The position numbers and the translations under genes were made by a program. The notes below the pieces were generated by a model. It saw only the letters and a program-made list of their open reading frames with translations. It made no database searches and was not told the origin of the DNA. From Corbicula japonica (taxonomy: Eukaryota; Mollusca; Bivalvia; Venerida; Cyrenidae): a DNA stretch of 64,000 nt. Location: the NCBI GenBank assembly GCA_038501625.1, contig JAZAYU010000010.1, positions 11,743,604-11,807,603 of the forward strand, written 5' to 3'. This document shows positions 10,980-23,029 of this stretch, piece by piece. Within the stretch, counting starts at the first letter, position 1. Each line of letters opens with the position of its first letter.

Positions 10980-12600
10980 TAAACCTTCATAAACTCTTAA
11001 ACCCCTGCCACCGTCGTGCAACCAAACAGGTAAGCATAATGATCAACTGTAGAAGGGTTAATCACCAGGCCTGCAGAGCGCTGTAAAATATCATGTTGGT
11101 AACCTTTCTTTTTAAATTTACAGATGGGTTTTACGAATAACCGGGAGAAATTAACACTGCCTTTTATCTTCTTAAGTTTATAAGTTAAATCTCCATAAAA
11201 ACTGGCTGTGAAATACCTTGTTGCAAAAGTGATTTTAAACTGCACCTGTATTTATGAATTAGATCTGGGTATCGACGATAAAACTTGCAAAAGGTTTTCC
11301 TTAATTTGTGATACCGATAACCTTGTTTTAAAAGTTTTTTCTGTAATGCAAAGATTACGTTCATTGAAATTATTAACATCGTTGCAAGCTCTTGAAAAGC
11401 GAACAAGCTGTGAAATATAAACCCCATAAGATGTTGCACGGGGAAGATCGCCGTCTAAAAACGGAAAATTTACTATATTAAAATTAAAATCATCTCTTTT
11501 ATTATAAATTGAAGTAGTGACATAACCATTTTCAATGGACAGATTTAGATCGAGAAAGTTTGCTTGCTTTTCTGAAGTGTTCGCTTTATTAAGTTGTAGT
11601 TCTTTAGGATAAATCTTATTTACCAGTAATAGAAAATGGTTATTGTCTATATTTAATAAATCATCAAGGTACCTCGAGGTGTTGTTAAAAGCTGTAATTA
11701 TATCATCTTGATGTTCAGTAGAAAGAGATAACATAAAGTCTCTTTCATAACAGTACAAAAAAAGATCAGCAACAAGGGGTGCACAATTAGTACCCATTGG
11801 GATGCCTATTACTTGTTTATAAATAGAGGTACCGAATCTAACATAAATATTATCCAGTAAGAAAGTTAGCGACTCTATTAGGTCTTGACAAGTCCATAAG
11901 GTATAATTATCATAAGAACCATCAGATTCTGTAAAAATGCCCTATGTTCATTACAAGCGATGGTTTTATTTTCTCTAGCAAACGTTTTTACCATGAGACT
12001 GGTTAGCTTGTCTCTCATTAAATTATGAGGGAGCGAAGTGTATAAAGTTGAGAAATCATAAGTAGACAAACAGAACGCCCGAAAATTATTTGATTTAAGC
12101 TTTTTCAAAACGTCATTTGAATTTTTAATCGACCAAAATAAATTTTTGCCAGAAGTTTTAAAAGCCTTATCACAATACCTAATTACATGTTCTTTATAGC
12201 TGTAAGACAAGATGTTAAGAGCACGGATAATTTAGTAGTAGTGCAAGAACTAGAGTTAGCAATAAATCTTGCTTTGTACGGTGTTGTATGCATTTTAGGC
12301 AACCAATACATAGTAGGTACTTTGTCTTGTTTCGGCTCAATACTGATTCTAAATTTTGTAATTTGTAGAGTGTGTGCAGTAACAATATCACTCTCAGATG
12401 AAGAAGTCAGTATATATGTTCAGTTCTTCAGTTTGAATATTAATATAGTGTATTCGTCACACTATAATTACATTATTAGAAGCCTTATCAGCAGGTGTTA
12501 AAACAATTCTGTTATGAAAGTTTTGAATTCCTTTTTTCAAATGACGAAAGTTAAAACGATGTCGAGGTGGTATAAAGCAATGTTTCTTTCATAAAATGAT
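10980..12600 (-). pseudogene. Penelope-like element reverse transcriptase, copy 2 (longer, broken)
   Basis: Minus-strand blocks, N to C: KKGIQNFHNRIVLTPADKA (about 12490-12550), HYINIQTEELN (near 12430), YWLPKMHTTPYKARFIANS (about 12255-12310), FSTLYTSLPHN (near 12030-12055) and MGTNCAPLVADLFLY (11755-11797). Then come RYLDD with the catalytic YLDD at 11660-11671, SYGVYISQLVRF (near 11410), YRYHKLRKTFCKFYRR (near 11300), YGDLTYKLKKIKG (near 11180) and PSTVDHYAYLFGCT (near 11040). These are hallmark blocks of Penelope-like reverse transcriptases. A TGA replaces a residue just after the ADKASNNVIIV block, and frames change near 12400, 12200, 11820, 11345 and 11205. The stop after TTVAGV near 11005 is probably the normal C-terminus, since the family ends about there. 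No GIY-YIG domain is seen at either end. It preserves more of the N-terminal side than copy 1 and resembles it closely at the nucleotide level. Confidence 0.85.
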
Positions 12601-13411
12601 ATATGAGTGTCAATTATTTTGAATATGTGGTATACGTAAGTGCATTTAAAAGTGAAATTGCCAAATCAGGAATACCCCACATTAAAAAAATAACACAGCA
12701 AAACATGATTTCGATGTCAGGTTGTAACAGAGCTTTTCCAAAACCATGGCAATACAAAATCTTTGAATTCGCTCGACAGAAAACTTACTAGAATTACAGA
12801 TGGAAATAATCATACGTCTTATCAATAGATGTATCATTTATCTTGGCAGATGTGCACAGAAAAAAATGTACGTTTCAGACAACCAAATGGATAGTGATAT
12901 GCAACCATATCAATGAAACAAGAAAATTATTGCTTACAAATAAATATCGCTTCTAATTGATTTAATGTCCTCAATGATCGTCAACATCCTCAGACAGGTG
13001 TAAGCATCGTACCTAATTCCGACAATTCTTCTATAAAAATTCATTTTGGCAATTAGGAACAAAATACTGATTAATTTAGACCAAATTATTGCGAACTTAC
13101 AATAGAGTGATATAACCGCCAGTTTCAATCATATTGATTTTTTTCAAAGTTAGATTATTTTACCTGATAGTTTGTAGTTTATTAGTTTTAATCGTACACC
13201 TAAGAGAATGAACTGATTGCATACTGGACACAAAATACTGTGTTTTGTGGGTATTGCGTAACAGGCCAGTGGTAAATGGGTACTGTCTAAAACGGCCTTA
13301 AATCTTCTTTATACCATGAATGGTTTCATCAACATGAAAATTTCGAACTGATTCTTTTCTCTGACCTTGTAGTAACAAGAAATATTAATGAAAAATTAAA
13401 ATAGGCAACAG
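12601..13411. other. AT-rich DNA, possible tiny PLE UTR remnant at 12664-12700
   Basis: The piece AAATCAGGAATACCCCACATT followed by AACACAGC at 12662-12698 resembles the PLE 3' terminus, but it is too short to be sure. The rest shows nothing recognisable. Confidence 0.4.
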
Positions 13412-13685
13412 GAATGACCACATCTAGCAGACACAGCCTTCTCACACAGCTAAAAAGTAGAGAGGAGAGGAGTGCATTCTAGTAAATGATTAATTTCAAA
13501 ATAGACCTCAAAAACAATAAACGAAAAATGAATAGAGGGGTTACCCCATTGGAACGGTCAGTGGCAAAATAATTTGCCACTGGGGATTTAAACCAGGTTC
13601 TAGGGTTCGCCAACCTCACACTTGACCCCAACAGGTTCTCATATGAACAAACAAGTAGAAATTGTATCGATGAAATAACTCAAAG
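13412..13685 (-). mobile_element. PLE-family 3' UTR copy, 5'-truncated
   Basis: In plus-strand order it carries ACACAGCCTTCTCACACAGC, an AGAGAGGAGAGG stretch, AACGGTCAGTGGCAAAATAA, AAACCAGGTTCTAGGG, CTCACACTTGACCCCAACAGG and TGAAATAACTC. It then stops near 13685, well before the reverse transcriptase. Confidence 0.75.
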
Positions 13686-14544
13686 ACTTGAAAATTTCAA
13701 AACACTATCATCAATTACCTTGTATGGAATAGTTAATGATAACTTTACCACCATGTAAGCGAAATTCAACTTTCATGGCTCCGGATGAGTGTAAACTATC
13801 AATTAATTTCTCAAATATAAATATACTTTACTATTCAAAGAATATGAATTTTCTGTCTTAAATCTCCAAACGTTTTTAAACATATTCCTTCGTTTTATCT
13901 GTGATTTTTTTAGGTGTGATTAACCTGATTAAGATATACTGTTTGACTGTTAATATTAAAACTTAAGTTGGACTGTTGATCTACTTTGAAATATCACGAC
14001 ATTTGCTGATTGAAAATATAATGGCATTCCGGAATTAATTAATTTAGAGATAATAAACACCGCATTACTTACATAAACATTATGAAATAACTTTCATAGC
14101 ATTACGTACTGCGTGCAAACCTTTACAATGTCGAACCTGGAAGACGCATTCAAAGTTGTATTTTACTCCATCGAGACTAGAATAAAACTAAGGTAATATT
14201 TGTGTAAATTACCTCATTGCAAATAAATCTTAAACATGCGGTGACGCTACTAAATTTAGAATATTGAAGATAATAGGAACAAATGAAAATATTCACGCGT
14301 CTAAAACAAGTCTTTAAAAACTTTCAGAGATGCGAAACAAATAAACAACCAAGGAAATGTGAAGATTTTTTAAGCAACCATGAAGTTGTACCGATTACGC
14401 TGTTCAAACCTGAAAATAAACATTGATATTTTGAAGCTGCCTTGCGCCTGGGATTATTATTTGTTTGAATATATAATAAAAATGTATACTTTCCATGTTT
14501 TGTTTTATAACAAATTGAGCTGTTTTGGAAATAAAAAGCGAAGA
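13686..14544. other. AT-rich DNA, nothing recognised
   Basis: No coding frame or repeat end was recognised. Confidence 0.5.
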
Positions 14545-14862
14545 AGTAAAACATGTTATGTTTATATGTTTATGTTTTGTAGCAGGCAATTTAATTGGTA
14601 GATTGTCGTCAATTCACCAAGGCAATTTGTAATTGTTCGATCATATGTGAAACGTTTGGAGAAAGAGTGTGGTTGGTGAACCCTAGAATCTGGTTTATTC
14701 TCCCAGTTGCAATTTGTTTTGCCAAAGACCGTTTCAGGATTTCTGGACGGCCCCTCGGATTCTCGGATTCTCATTTTCGTTGAGTATTTGTAGTTGCTAT
14801 TTTGAAACTGATCATTTTTAGGTCCATGCATTATTTTCCTCTTTGCTGTTTGGCTGAGTAAA
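14545..14862 (+). mobile_element. Diverged PLE-family 3' UTR copy
   Basis: The opposite orientation reads GTTATGTTTATATGTTTATG, a spacer, GGTTGGTGAACCCTAGAATCTGG, GCAATTTGTTTTGCCAAAGACC and ATTCTCATTTTCGTTGAGT. It fades near CTTTGCTGTTTGGCTGAG. This order matches the reverse complement of the copies at 2.5 and 40.8 kb. Confidence 0.6.
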
Positions 14863-15353
14863 GAGATTTTATGTTCTTAATGAGTCCATTATTTGATATT
14901 TCACTTTTTAGTATGTAGAAAGTTTAATATGCTTTATCTAGATTTAACTCACTAACAAATTTCTAATATAATTTTATCTTAAAACTATAAATCAAATTAT
15001 AGTATTGAGACCGTCGAAATATGTCAATGTTCGTTTCTAACAAAATCCATAATTTTCAGCTGATTTGATGTAATTATTTTACATTCACTTCTGAAAATAA
15101 GACCAGGCTGCTTTTAGATTTCCCTTTTAGGTTATGAAGTAATTCGACTATAAACTATATTGCTTGTGAACTTTGGCACGAAATTATTTCCTTATTCTGC
15201 TATTAACTGTGATTAAATAAATGAACAATTTTATCAAAAGTGGCTTCAAACTGGTTCATGTTTAATATACGAGGGTTGTCCCAAATTTCCCTGAAAAAAT
15301 TCTACATCCTAAAATGCCGAATTCTGTTTGATATGTCACGTTATCAGATTGTT
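14863..15353. other. AT-rich DNA, nothing recognised
   Basis: No feature was recognised before the inverted-repeat element. Confidence 0.5.
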
Positions 15354-15356
15354 AAT

Positions 15357-16858
15357 AGAGAGGTTGAGATTTTAAACGTGTACGTGTACGGGTACGTGTA
15401 AGCTACAAGTTCACGTAGACGACACTGTTTTTATGAAAATCGTTTGAGAAAAGTTACTTGTAATAGTACGTGTACTTGTAATTTTCCAAAGTTAGATTTC
15501 ATGCGTTTCGGTTTACTTCAATAAAAGCACTCAAAATATAGTACGTTATCGACACATTCACAGTCACGTGACAGATAAGAATATTTAACTTTGGTTTCTC
15601 AGCAAAAATTTTTCGCGATGTTGTATTGATCACTGGAAAATATTGAATTTGCCTCTCCCTGACATAAGATCATTCTCAGTTATATTTATAGAGTAGCGGT
15701 TTGCTAGTTAACTTTTTTATTAACTTATTCAACGAGAAAATATGACCAAGTACTGTATACATTTTACTTCGCAAATTCTTATTTAGGTAAGGCAAAGTGT
15801 CGTCTCAACATAGTTTGACGTTAACACAATATTCACAATTGTACAGATGTACATGAATACACAAAATACATTGTTTTTCAGGAACTGTTAACTATAATAA
15901 CATGATGTAATTTGACGAAATACTTGGCACCATCAGAGCTCTACTTATATATTTAGGTTTTAACAATATACGAGTTTTCATTATTCAATATTAATAACAG
16001 GAAATGTATTCATAAATATAAATTTTTATCAATTACTATATAATATTTTTAAAAGATTATCTTACATAGCTAGATACATGCAATTGACAAGCATCGAATT
16101 TACAATACAAAAATGGAGGATGTATATGAAATATAGTGATTAAAATGAAGTGTTGACAAAAATTATAATTATCACAATATTCAGGGGAGGTGACTCTGCG
16201 TTGTAGTGCATTCATCATCTACAAGGCAATGAATAGTACACGTTTTTCTAGTCCGTGTAGGAGGTACCTTTTACGTTGATAACTTGTATAATGACTTGTA
16301 CTGTATTTAAGAAACGCATACCTTGATGAGGTAGTACCCAAATGATTTTCGCTACACGTACCAGTAGGCGTACCCGTTTTACATCTCAACCGGCATGTCA
16401 AGTAAAACTCACTTCTGGCAAAGGATACTTAGAACTCTTAATCATGATTCTTTTCCTTATCTTGATATTGTTATGAGGTACATTTTTATCGAAATCATTA
16501 GATATATATCATAAATTTATCTTATATTGAATAGGAGATTGATATAAGATCAAACGAAGGAGCTGCTAAACATTAACTTTATGGAAATAACCGACTTTGA
16601 TTTCGTTGAATCTTTATAAAGCATCAAAGGAACAAAAAAATATACTAACTCTGGCAAAAATAATTTTCTGATATTTGAATTAATAAACTAGCAACATTCT
16701 ACAAGTAATTGGCCTACGTGTAGAACACTCTGTACACGGAGATACCGTGTAAATGGACTTGTAGTAAATTTTATCTACCCATGTATTGAAGACGTAAAAC
16801 ACAAAAATATATTCTACACGTACCCGTACACGTACACGTCTTAAATCTCAACCTCTCT
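15357..16858. mobile_element. 1.5-kb non-autonomous DNA element with ACGTGTAC-rich inverted termini
   Basis: The left end begins AGAGAGGTTGAGATTTTAAA, followed by alternating CGTGTACGTGTACGGGTACG. The right end, read on the opposite strand, begins AGAGAGGTTGAGATTTAAGA and then the same alternating motif. AAT flanks both sides (15354-15356 and 16859-16861), compatible with a 3-bp target duplication. A diverged terminus-like copy lies inside at about 16330-16400 (TACACGTACCAGTAGGCGTA, then CATCTCAACC). No frame of useful length or transposase motif is present, so it would need an enzyme from elsewhere. I cannot assign the superfamily. Confidence 0.75.
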
Positions 16859-16936
16859 AATAAATAAATATTGGAACGATAGCTCATGTTTAAGTTAGAA
16901 GCAAATATTTTTGTGTACAATGACGTAATACGTAAA

Positions 16937-17300
16937 AGAGAAATATGCATTTCAGGAATCGGCACACTCACTTAACACAGCCTCCCCACGCAGCGAAAAA
17001 GAAGAGGGGAAGAGAGAGCATGTTATAAGAATTTCAATTCAAATAAGAACTACAAACAATTAACGAAATCGAGAACCCTTGGGGTAACAGCCTTGGAACA
17101 GTCATTGGCAAAACAAATTGCCACTGGGGGTTAAAACCAGGTTCTAGGGTGCAGCAACCACACACTTGCCCTAAACGGTTCTCATATCAACACACAAGCA
17201 CAAGTTGTCTTTAAGTTAGTGAAATAACTCCAACCCATCCTTCAGCTCAACAATGTTGCATGCAACAGCACACAAACATTAAAAACATAAGAAGCTAATA
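16937..17300 (-). mobile_element. PLE-family 3' UTR copy, first part, split by a later insertion
   Basis: It starts with AGAGAAATATGCATTTCAGG and the CAGCCTCCCCACGCAGCG block. It continues through GCCACTGGGGGTTAAAACC and CAACAATGTTGCATGC to AAGAAGCTAATA at 17300. There it is interrupted by the element at 17301-19633 and resumes at 19634. Confidence 0.85.
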
Positions 17301-19633
17301 CACGCCCGGTAAACATTCGCTCCACAACCAAAAAGCGAACATAACAAAATGAGCGAAAGCCACTTCCGGGATTGAGCGAAAGCGCTGATTTGTTGGCAAA
17401 AAAGTGAGTATGACCAACATTTTTTCTCTTTATAAGACAAAGAGATGAACTTTTTTTAAAAATCGGGGAATGTAGTGCCGTGTAAGGATGATGATGCTTC
17501 ACGGAAAACACGGTTACATATTTCAAACATGTAAATTGTTCCGGCTAGAACTTTTTTCCCAGGGAACAATGATGCATGTTTCTTAACAAACTTGTCATTT
17601 CGACTTAATTTTGTTCTATGCTTGCTTTTAGAAATTATTTCTACGTAGCGTGTAAATCGAATATCTGTCGCTAGTGACTGCTGTACAGATTTCAGATGGA
17701 GTAACGTCTCTTTAACGATGTATGCTCATTTTTCAAGAGGTGTGTGAGCGAAAGAGCTAGTTGTGGAGCGAAATCATAGGAGGCAGAGCGAAAACTTCAT
17801 ACTCTATGCCAATGCATCGTTTTCCGTGTTCAGCGCAATATACAAGCTATCGTTTGGGAATGATTAAAAGAAAAGTTAATATGTGTACATAATGAGTTTT
17901 ACTTAGCATAGGGCTATGCGGAGTAGGCATTAATATGCATTCCCGCTTCTGTCCATAAATAGGCTTACCTAAACCGAGTATGCAATATATTTCTGCAACT
18001 GTTTCATATGATCATGTTAACATATTTTAATGAATTTATTTTAAACGATGTCGTTGCAAAAATATTTTAGTTATTTGTGGTCTGTTTTGTTTCTTTCGGT
18101 TGGAAGCCTTTAAAGGCTGCAAGAGAAAATGCTGTTTCCTATCCTCAAAGAAGAAGAAAAACAGATTTATTCATCATTTAAAGAACTAAGACAAAATAGC
18201 AATGTGTTTAAAATAAAAAGATAATAAAAATATTCGACAGGAATGCTGTTGTTTTTGTTTCTCATTAATCGCAAATACAAGATCAAATCTATATATTAAA
18301 GATTTATATTTGTTCGACAAAATCCGGGTATATTTAAAAGTAAGTAAGTATATGTTTATTTAAGTGACATTTAAACACGGGATTTATATAAAAAAAATTA
18401 CAATTAACATTATAAAGTGTACCTGACTCCTTTAAAGCATATAATGAAAACGAATATAGTATCTATTTGAAGTGTAAACATTTTATTTATAGAACAAAAA
18501 CGTTCATATCTGTATGATCAGATATTATATTTCCAGACACGTTTATACGCATATATTATTTCTAAAAACTGTAGACTAAATAGATATAAAATACCGTGTT
18601 AAGACGAAAAAATGATTAGTAAATGGCGGGCAAATTTATATCACACTGTCACTGTGAAACCCACAAAATTCGCTAATTTTCAGATAAAAAAACAACTTAA
18701 CCTCCACCTTTGCTTTTATTACAAAAATATTAATTTAGTATATATTGTTATTTACTAGCTTATGATACGATGGTGACGTTTAATTTACTGGCGTAAAATG
18801 ACAGAAATAGATATGTTTCGAAATGGTAAAACAGTATATCCTTATGAGGCAAAGACGAACGGAATATCAGTATTTACTATTTATGTACACCAGGAAAATG
18901 CAAGAAATCTAAAATTGTCATGAGCTGGTGCTTGTCGTTTACTCATCGAAACCCTGAGCTAAATAAATGTATGTGCGATAAAAAAAACAAGAAAAGGAAA
19001 CTCCTTCTCGTTGCAACATTGTTTCACTTAATTGGAAATTAAGTTTATATATTGAAATGTCTCGGAGCTGTAACACAGTATATGAAAAATCCACGTTTGT
19101 AGTGAATACGTTTAGAATAACAACCAGGTATGCTGGTGGCTGGTGTTATGTTTTCGCTCTGCCTCCTATGCTTCACTCCACAACAAGCTCTTTCGCTCCT
19201 ACACTTCTGGAAAAAATGGACATGAATCGTTTAACGAGGTATAAAACCATCCAAAATCTGTACAGCAGTCACTATCGACCGTAATTCGACTGACACGCAA
19301 CCCAGAAGCAATTTCTATAAGCAATCAAAGAACAAAATTAAGTCGAAATGACAAGTTTGTTAAGAAACATGCATCATTGTTCGCTGGGAAAAAAGTTCTA
19401 GCCGGAACAATTTACATGTTTGAAATATGTAACCGTGTTTTCCGTGAAGCATCATCATCCTTACACGGCACTACATTCCCCGATTTAAAAAAAATCGTCT
19501 TTCTGTCTTATTAAGAGAAAAAAAATGTTGGTCATACTCACTTTTTGTCTGCTTTCGCTCAATCCCGGAAGTGGCTTTCGCTCAATTTGTTATGTTCTCT
19601 TTTTGGTTGTGGAGCGAATGTTTACAGGGCGTG
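17301..19633. mobile_element. 2.3-kb non-autonomous DNA element with ~0.5-kb terminal inverted repeats
   Basis: The left end begins CACGCCCGGTAAACATTCGC. The right end, read in reverse, begins CACGCCCTGTAAACATTCGC. The inverted arms run about 500 bp (17301-17820 against 19130-19633). They include the block GCATCATCATCCTTACACGG and outer and inner GGAGCGAA/GAGCGAAA motifs. TAATA flanks both sides (17296-17300 and 19634-19638), and the uninterrupted PLE sequence elsewhere has a single GCTAATAGCATTG, so this is a true insertion with a 5-bp target duplication. The interior (about 17820-19120) is AT-rich and has no transposase frame. The short open frames in the arms are mirror translations of the inverted repeats. 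The superfamily is unassigned. Confidence 0.85.
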
Positions 19634-19680
19634 TAATAGCATTGCAAAGCCAAAGGGCGGGTACCACTAAAATATCACTC
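19634..19680 (-). mobile_element. PLE-family 3' UTR copy, second part after the insertion
   Basis: TAATAGCATTGCAAAGCCAA followed by AGGGCGGGTAC continues the copy broken at 17300. It ends within about 45 bp. Confidence 0.85.
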
Positions 19681-20284
19681 AACCGCAGACATGATTCTTT
19701 AATCACTGTTTTGTTGTTGTTGTTTTCAAATCAAATAAAAATTGTAAATTCAATTACAAACAAATAGTAAATTTAATTTGATAACAGTATTTTCTTCCTA
19801 TTTCAAATAAAATATAGATCAAATTCATGTTTAATAAACAAATAAAGTACGAGTCTTTTTCTCGATAATATTGTTAACTGCCAGTTGTTCGAGTTGTGGA
19901 ACAGAGAACAGTTTTTGACTATTGTATTTTATTTAGAAATTTTGTAACAGCTTTTAACTACAACTGTAAAATCATTTTGTATTTTTTTCAAAAAATAATA
20001 AGGTCTTTTCTTCTTCCAAAAGACTCAGTTTTACATGGATTATTGAAATGTGTTGGAACTGACTCTCTTTAACTATTTAATGGTGGGAGTTTTATTATTC
20101 GTTTTATGACCGTTTTAATTTGAATTTAATTAAGAAGAAATGTTATGGGAATTAATAAAACCATAAAAGCTCACTAAACAAGACATTACCATTTCACTAC
20201 ATGTTAATGTTTCAATGTTTTAATGATTATTCATAATTTTAAGTTCTGTTTCCAAATTTTTATGTATGGAATGATCATAGCGGA
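19681..20284. other. AT-rich DNA, nothing recognised
   Basis: No feature was recognised. Confidence 0.5.
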
Positions 20285-20440
20285 TCATTGCATAGCGGGT
20301 TTAAACCAGGTTCTGTATCTAATTAATTTCACTCTTGACTCTACATTTTCTCATATGAAACAAGTGCATTTTTTAAATAAATTTCAACCCGCCCCTACTG
20401 CACAATTGCATGCAATTGGAAAGTGAAATGGGCAGGTACA
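20285..20440 (-). mobile_element. Old PLE-family 3' UTR fragment
   Basis: GCGGGTTTAAACCAGGTTCT, CACTCTTGACTC..CATTTTCTCATATGA, AACAAGTGC, CAACCCGCCCCTACTG and ATTGCATGCAA occur in the same order and spacing as in the intact copies. Many substitutions mark it as old. Confidence 0.6.
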
Positions 20441-23020
20441 CGACAAACATACTGCGTTTCTAACTTTATTCGACATTAACATACCTGTTTCGTATGCACT
20501 TAGCAATTGGTTTATTAACATGTATATGATCATGTTCTATATGTAAATTTTTAAGGTTTAGCTTGATTTTAACGTTAGTTACATTTTAAAACTGATTGAA
20601 TTAAAAAAAACATTATCATTTTTACCTCTCTTCGTTATGTTTATATGTGTAGGTGTTTTTAATGTGGATATTCCTGTTATACATATTTCACATAATTTAT
20701 TCAAATTGCCTTAAGTAACTACTCTCACACTGTATTATGCTGTTATCCCTGTGTAAATATTTAGCTGTTATATAAAGTTTGCATGACTGGAAATCTTTGA
20801 CGGTTGCTCCGACATTACAAAACGATATCGTTACAATAATAAGCACATAACAACTTGCGTGCACAGCAAATGGGGAATAGAGATTTAAATCAAGACAAAC
20901 CTGGAAAATGATCATTATATTAATTTATTAAAAGTGAATCGCCGAGATAAAGACTGTGATAATATCGCATTGATGTTCGAAACAAAAAGATACCATAACG
21001 TATCTGTCGAAGCAGTATAAAATTAATCAGCAATAAAGAATGCACAATTATCTCACATTAAAATATTTATTACTTTTTGTCATATATAAGACCATATTTA
21101 GAACTTTGTAGGCTTTACAAAAAAAAACAATTTAACTTTACCATCATGAAGGTTTTTGTGACAAATTAGAAATAACATTAAATTAAAGAAAAAGAGAACT
21201 TTTGGAGTTAAACAGCCTGAGTATGATTTGAAGGCTATATGGCATACAGTGAAGCTCACGAAGAGTCGTTTACTTAAAATCAAACTTCGTTTCATTGTAA
21301 CTCTTTTAAGGGTGGTGAACATGTATGCTTTCTGGTAAATTCATAATAGTTATCCAGGTTTGCTTTGGTTTCACTTATGTATTTTAAGTTTTTGTTTTAA
21401 AAGTATGTAACACGAGTGTCATTAATGTTTGTTTGAAAATTGAACAAAATGGATCCTTCAAACTTTAATTACAAATTAAGTTCCTAATCATGTATGGAAG
21501 TCTTAGATGTTTCCTTTCGTAATGACAGAAGGTAAAAACGAGATAGATGTTGTACTTTAATTATTGTACTGTTATTCAATTTTTCTAGAAGGAAAAAGGA
21601 ATGCCAATGAATGTGAATATCTGTTATATCTGATTAGACAAAGCATTAGAGGCAGAAAATTTTCTCTCCCGCCATTTGTTGCAAAATGTGTTTAACGACT
21701 TGCCTATCTGTGCGCAAGGGACAATAAAATCTATTGCTGAAGGCAGTTAATGTCATAAGATTTAATCAAAGCGCCCAACAATTCTCTGGTTATCGTTCAT
21801 TGTTGGTTCTAATGGTAAAAATTATATTAATTTTGTCTAAAATGGTGTCAAAAAGACGTCGGTACATATAACAACCAATTATGGACTTATCTTTGTTGAA
21901 TACACCTAGTATTCTTTGTCAATATTTATATTCTCCCTGTTTTATATGAGTTGTTTAAAGCGCGAGGCCATAACAGTTCAAGATAATACTTAACAAAAGT
22001 TCTACAACACTTCATTTTGAATTAAACGCCAGCAACTTTCATGAATAATATTAATCTGAAAATTACATGTTCATCTAATATGCACACTATCGAATGGGAT
22101 GTATAAAAATAAGTAGTTTACTTGTGTCGTAAACAGTAATTGCTTTCAAAAGTTCCCATTCTTTAAATTTAATTTAAATCTAAAGTCTGATGCCAATTTG
22201 ATATCTCGACATAATGTCAAGATATCATAAAATAAAACTAACTTTCTGTTGTTAGTTAAGCCTCTTAAAATGACATCATCCCTTAAAATTAATGTTCATT
22301 CTTGCATACCAGATCAGGTCAGCCGGTGTTTTCACCCATGTAGGAAATTTCGTTCCTACATCCCCATGTAGAATGAGTCACGCGCCTTATATGACGTCAA
22401 GACGTCTTGCGCAGTTATGAATGAACGATGGAATTTCTCGTATATCACTCCGCTACTATAAAAAAGTAGTGCATAGCAAATTTTCGGGAATATACCCCAA
22501 TATGCGCAAAATAAATACATAAACCCCAATTTTCGAAAAAGTGTTCGGCGAGCGTCGTTGACGTCACTGCAGAAAACTTGCGTTAATAGTTACTTTGAAG
22601 GTAAATATCTAAACAACTATTTGATTAATAGAAAAACGGTTTGCGGATTCGTGCTGGAGTCATCGTCAATAAATACCAAGATACCAAATTTCATAAAGAA
22701 ATTCTAAAATTCGCAGTGTCGCGTTCCAAATTAAATGTTTAAGTTTTTAAGAACGCTTATCTGTGTATACACTAGACTAAAGTCGAATAATTTTAGGTTC
22801 AAGATCCTACTAAATCCGTTCTTCTGGTAAAAGTATATCCATGGCATTTACCTCAAGTGTTAATTGAAAACAACTTAGGAAATACATTGCACACAAAAGA
22901 TAACAAATCGAATGCCTGTCAGTAGTATAGTATCTAGAATAATATGCTAAATGCTAAAACTTTGAATCAATACGTTTTTGTACTGTTATGTGAAAAGGGC
23001 AATGTTATATAGCGTAATAT
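20441..23020. other. AT-rich DNA; a less AT-rich patch at 22310-22570 is unassigned
   Basis: A possible PLE remnant (GAAAAAGAGAACTTTTGGAG) lies near 21188. The 22310-22570 patch has higher GC and several GACGTC motifs, including ATGACGTCAAGACGTC at about 22391-22406. It has no open frame or paired ends that I could identify. The rest is featureless. Confidence 0.45.
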
Positions 23021-23029
23021 GATTGAAGT

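Noticed and set aside
12187..12501. 104-codon plus-strand frame
   Set aside because: It is the antisense of the PLE reverse transcriptase, whose hallmark motifs are on the other strand.
17242..19767. Two frames with the shared pattern SLNPGSGFRS..VERMFTGRV
   Set aside because: They are mirror translations of the two inverted arms of one DNA element, not a gene pair.
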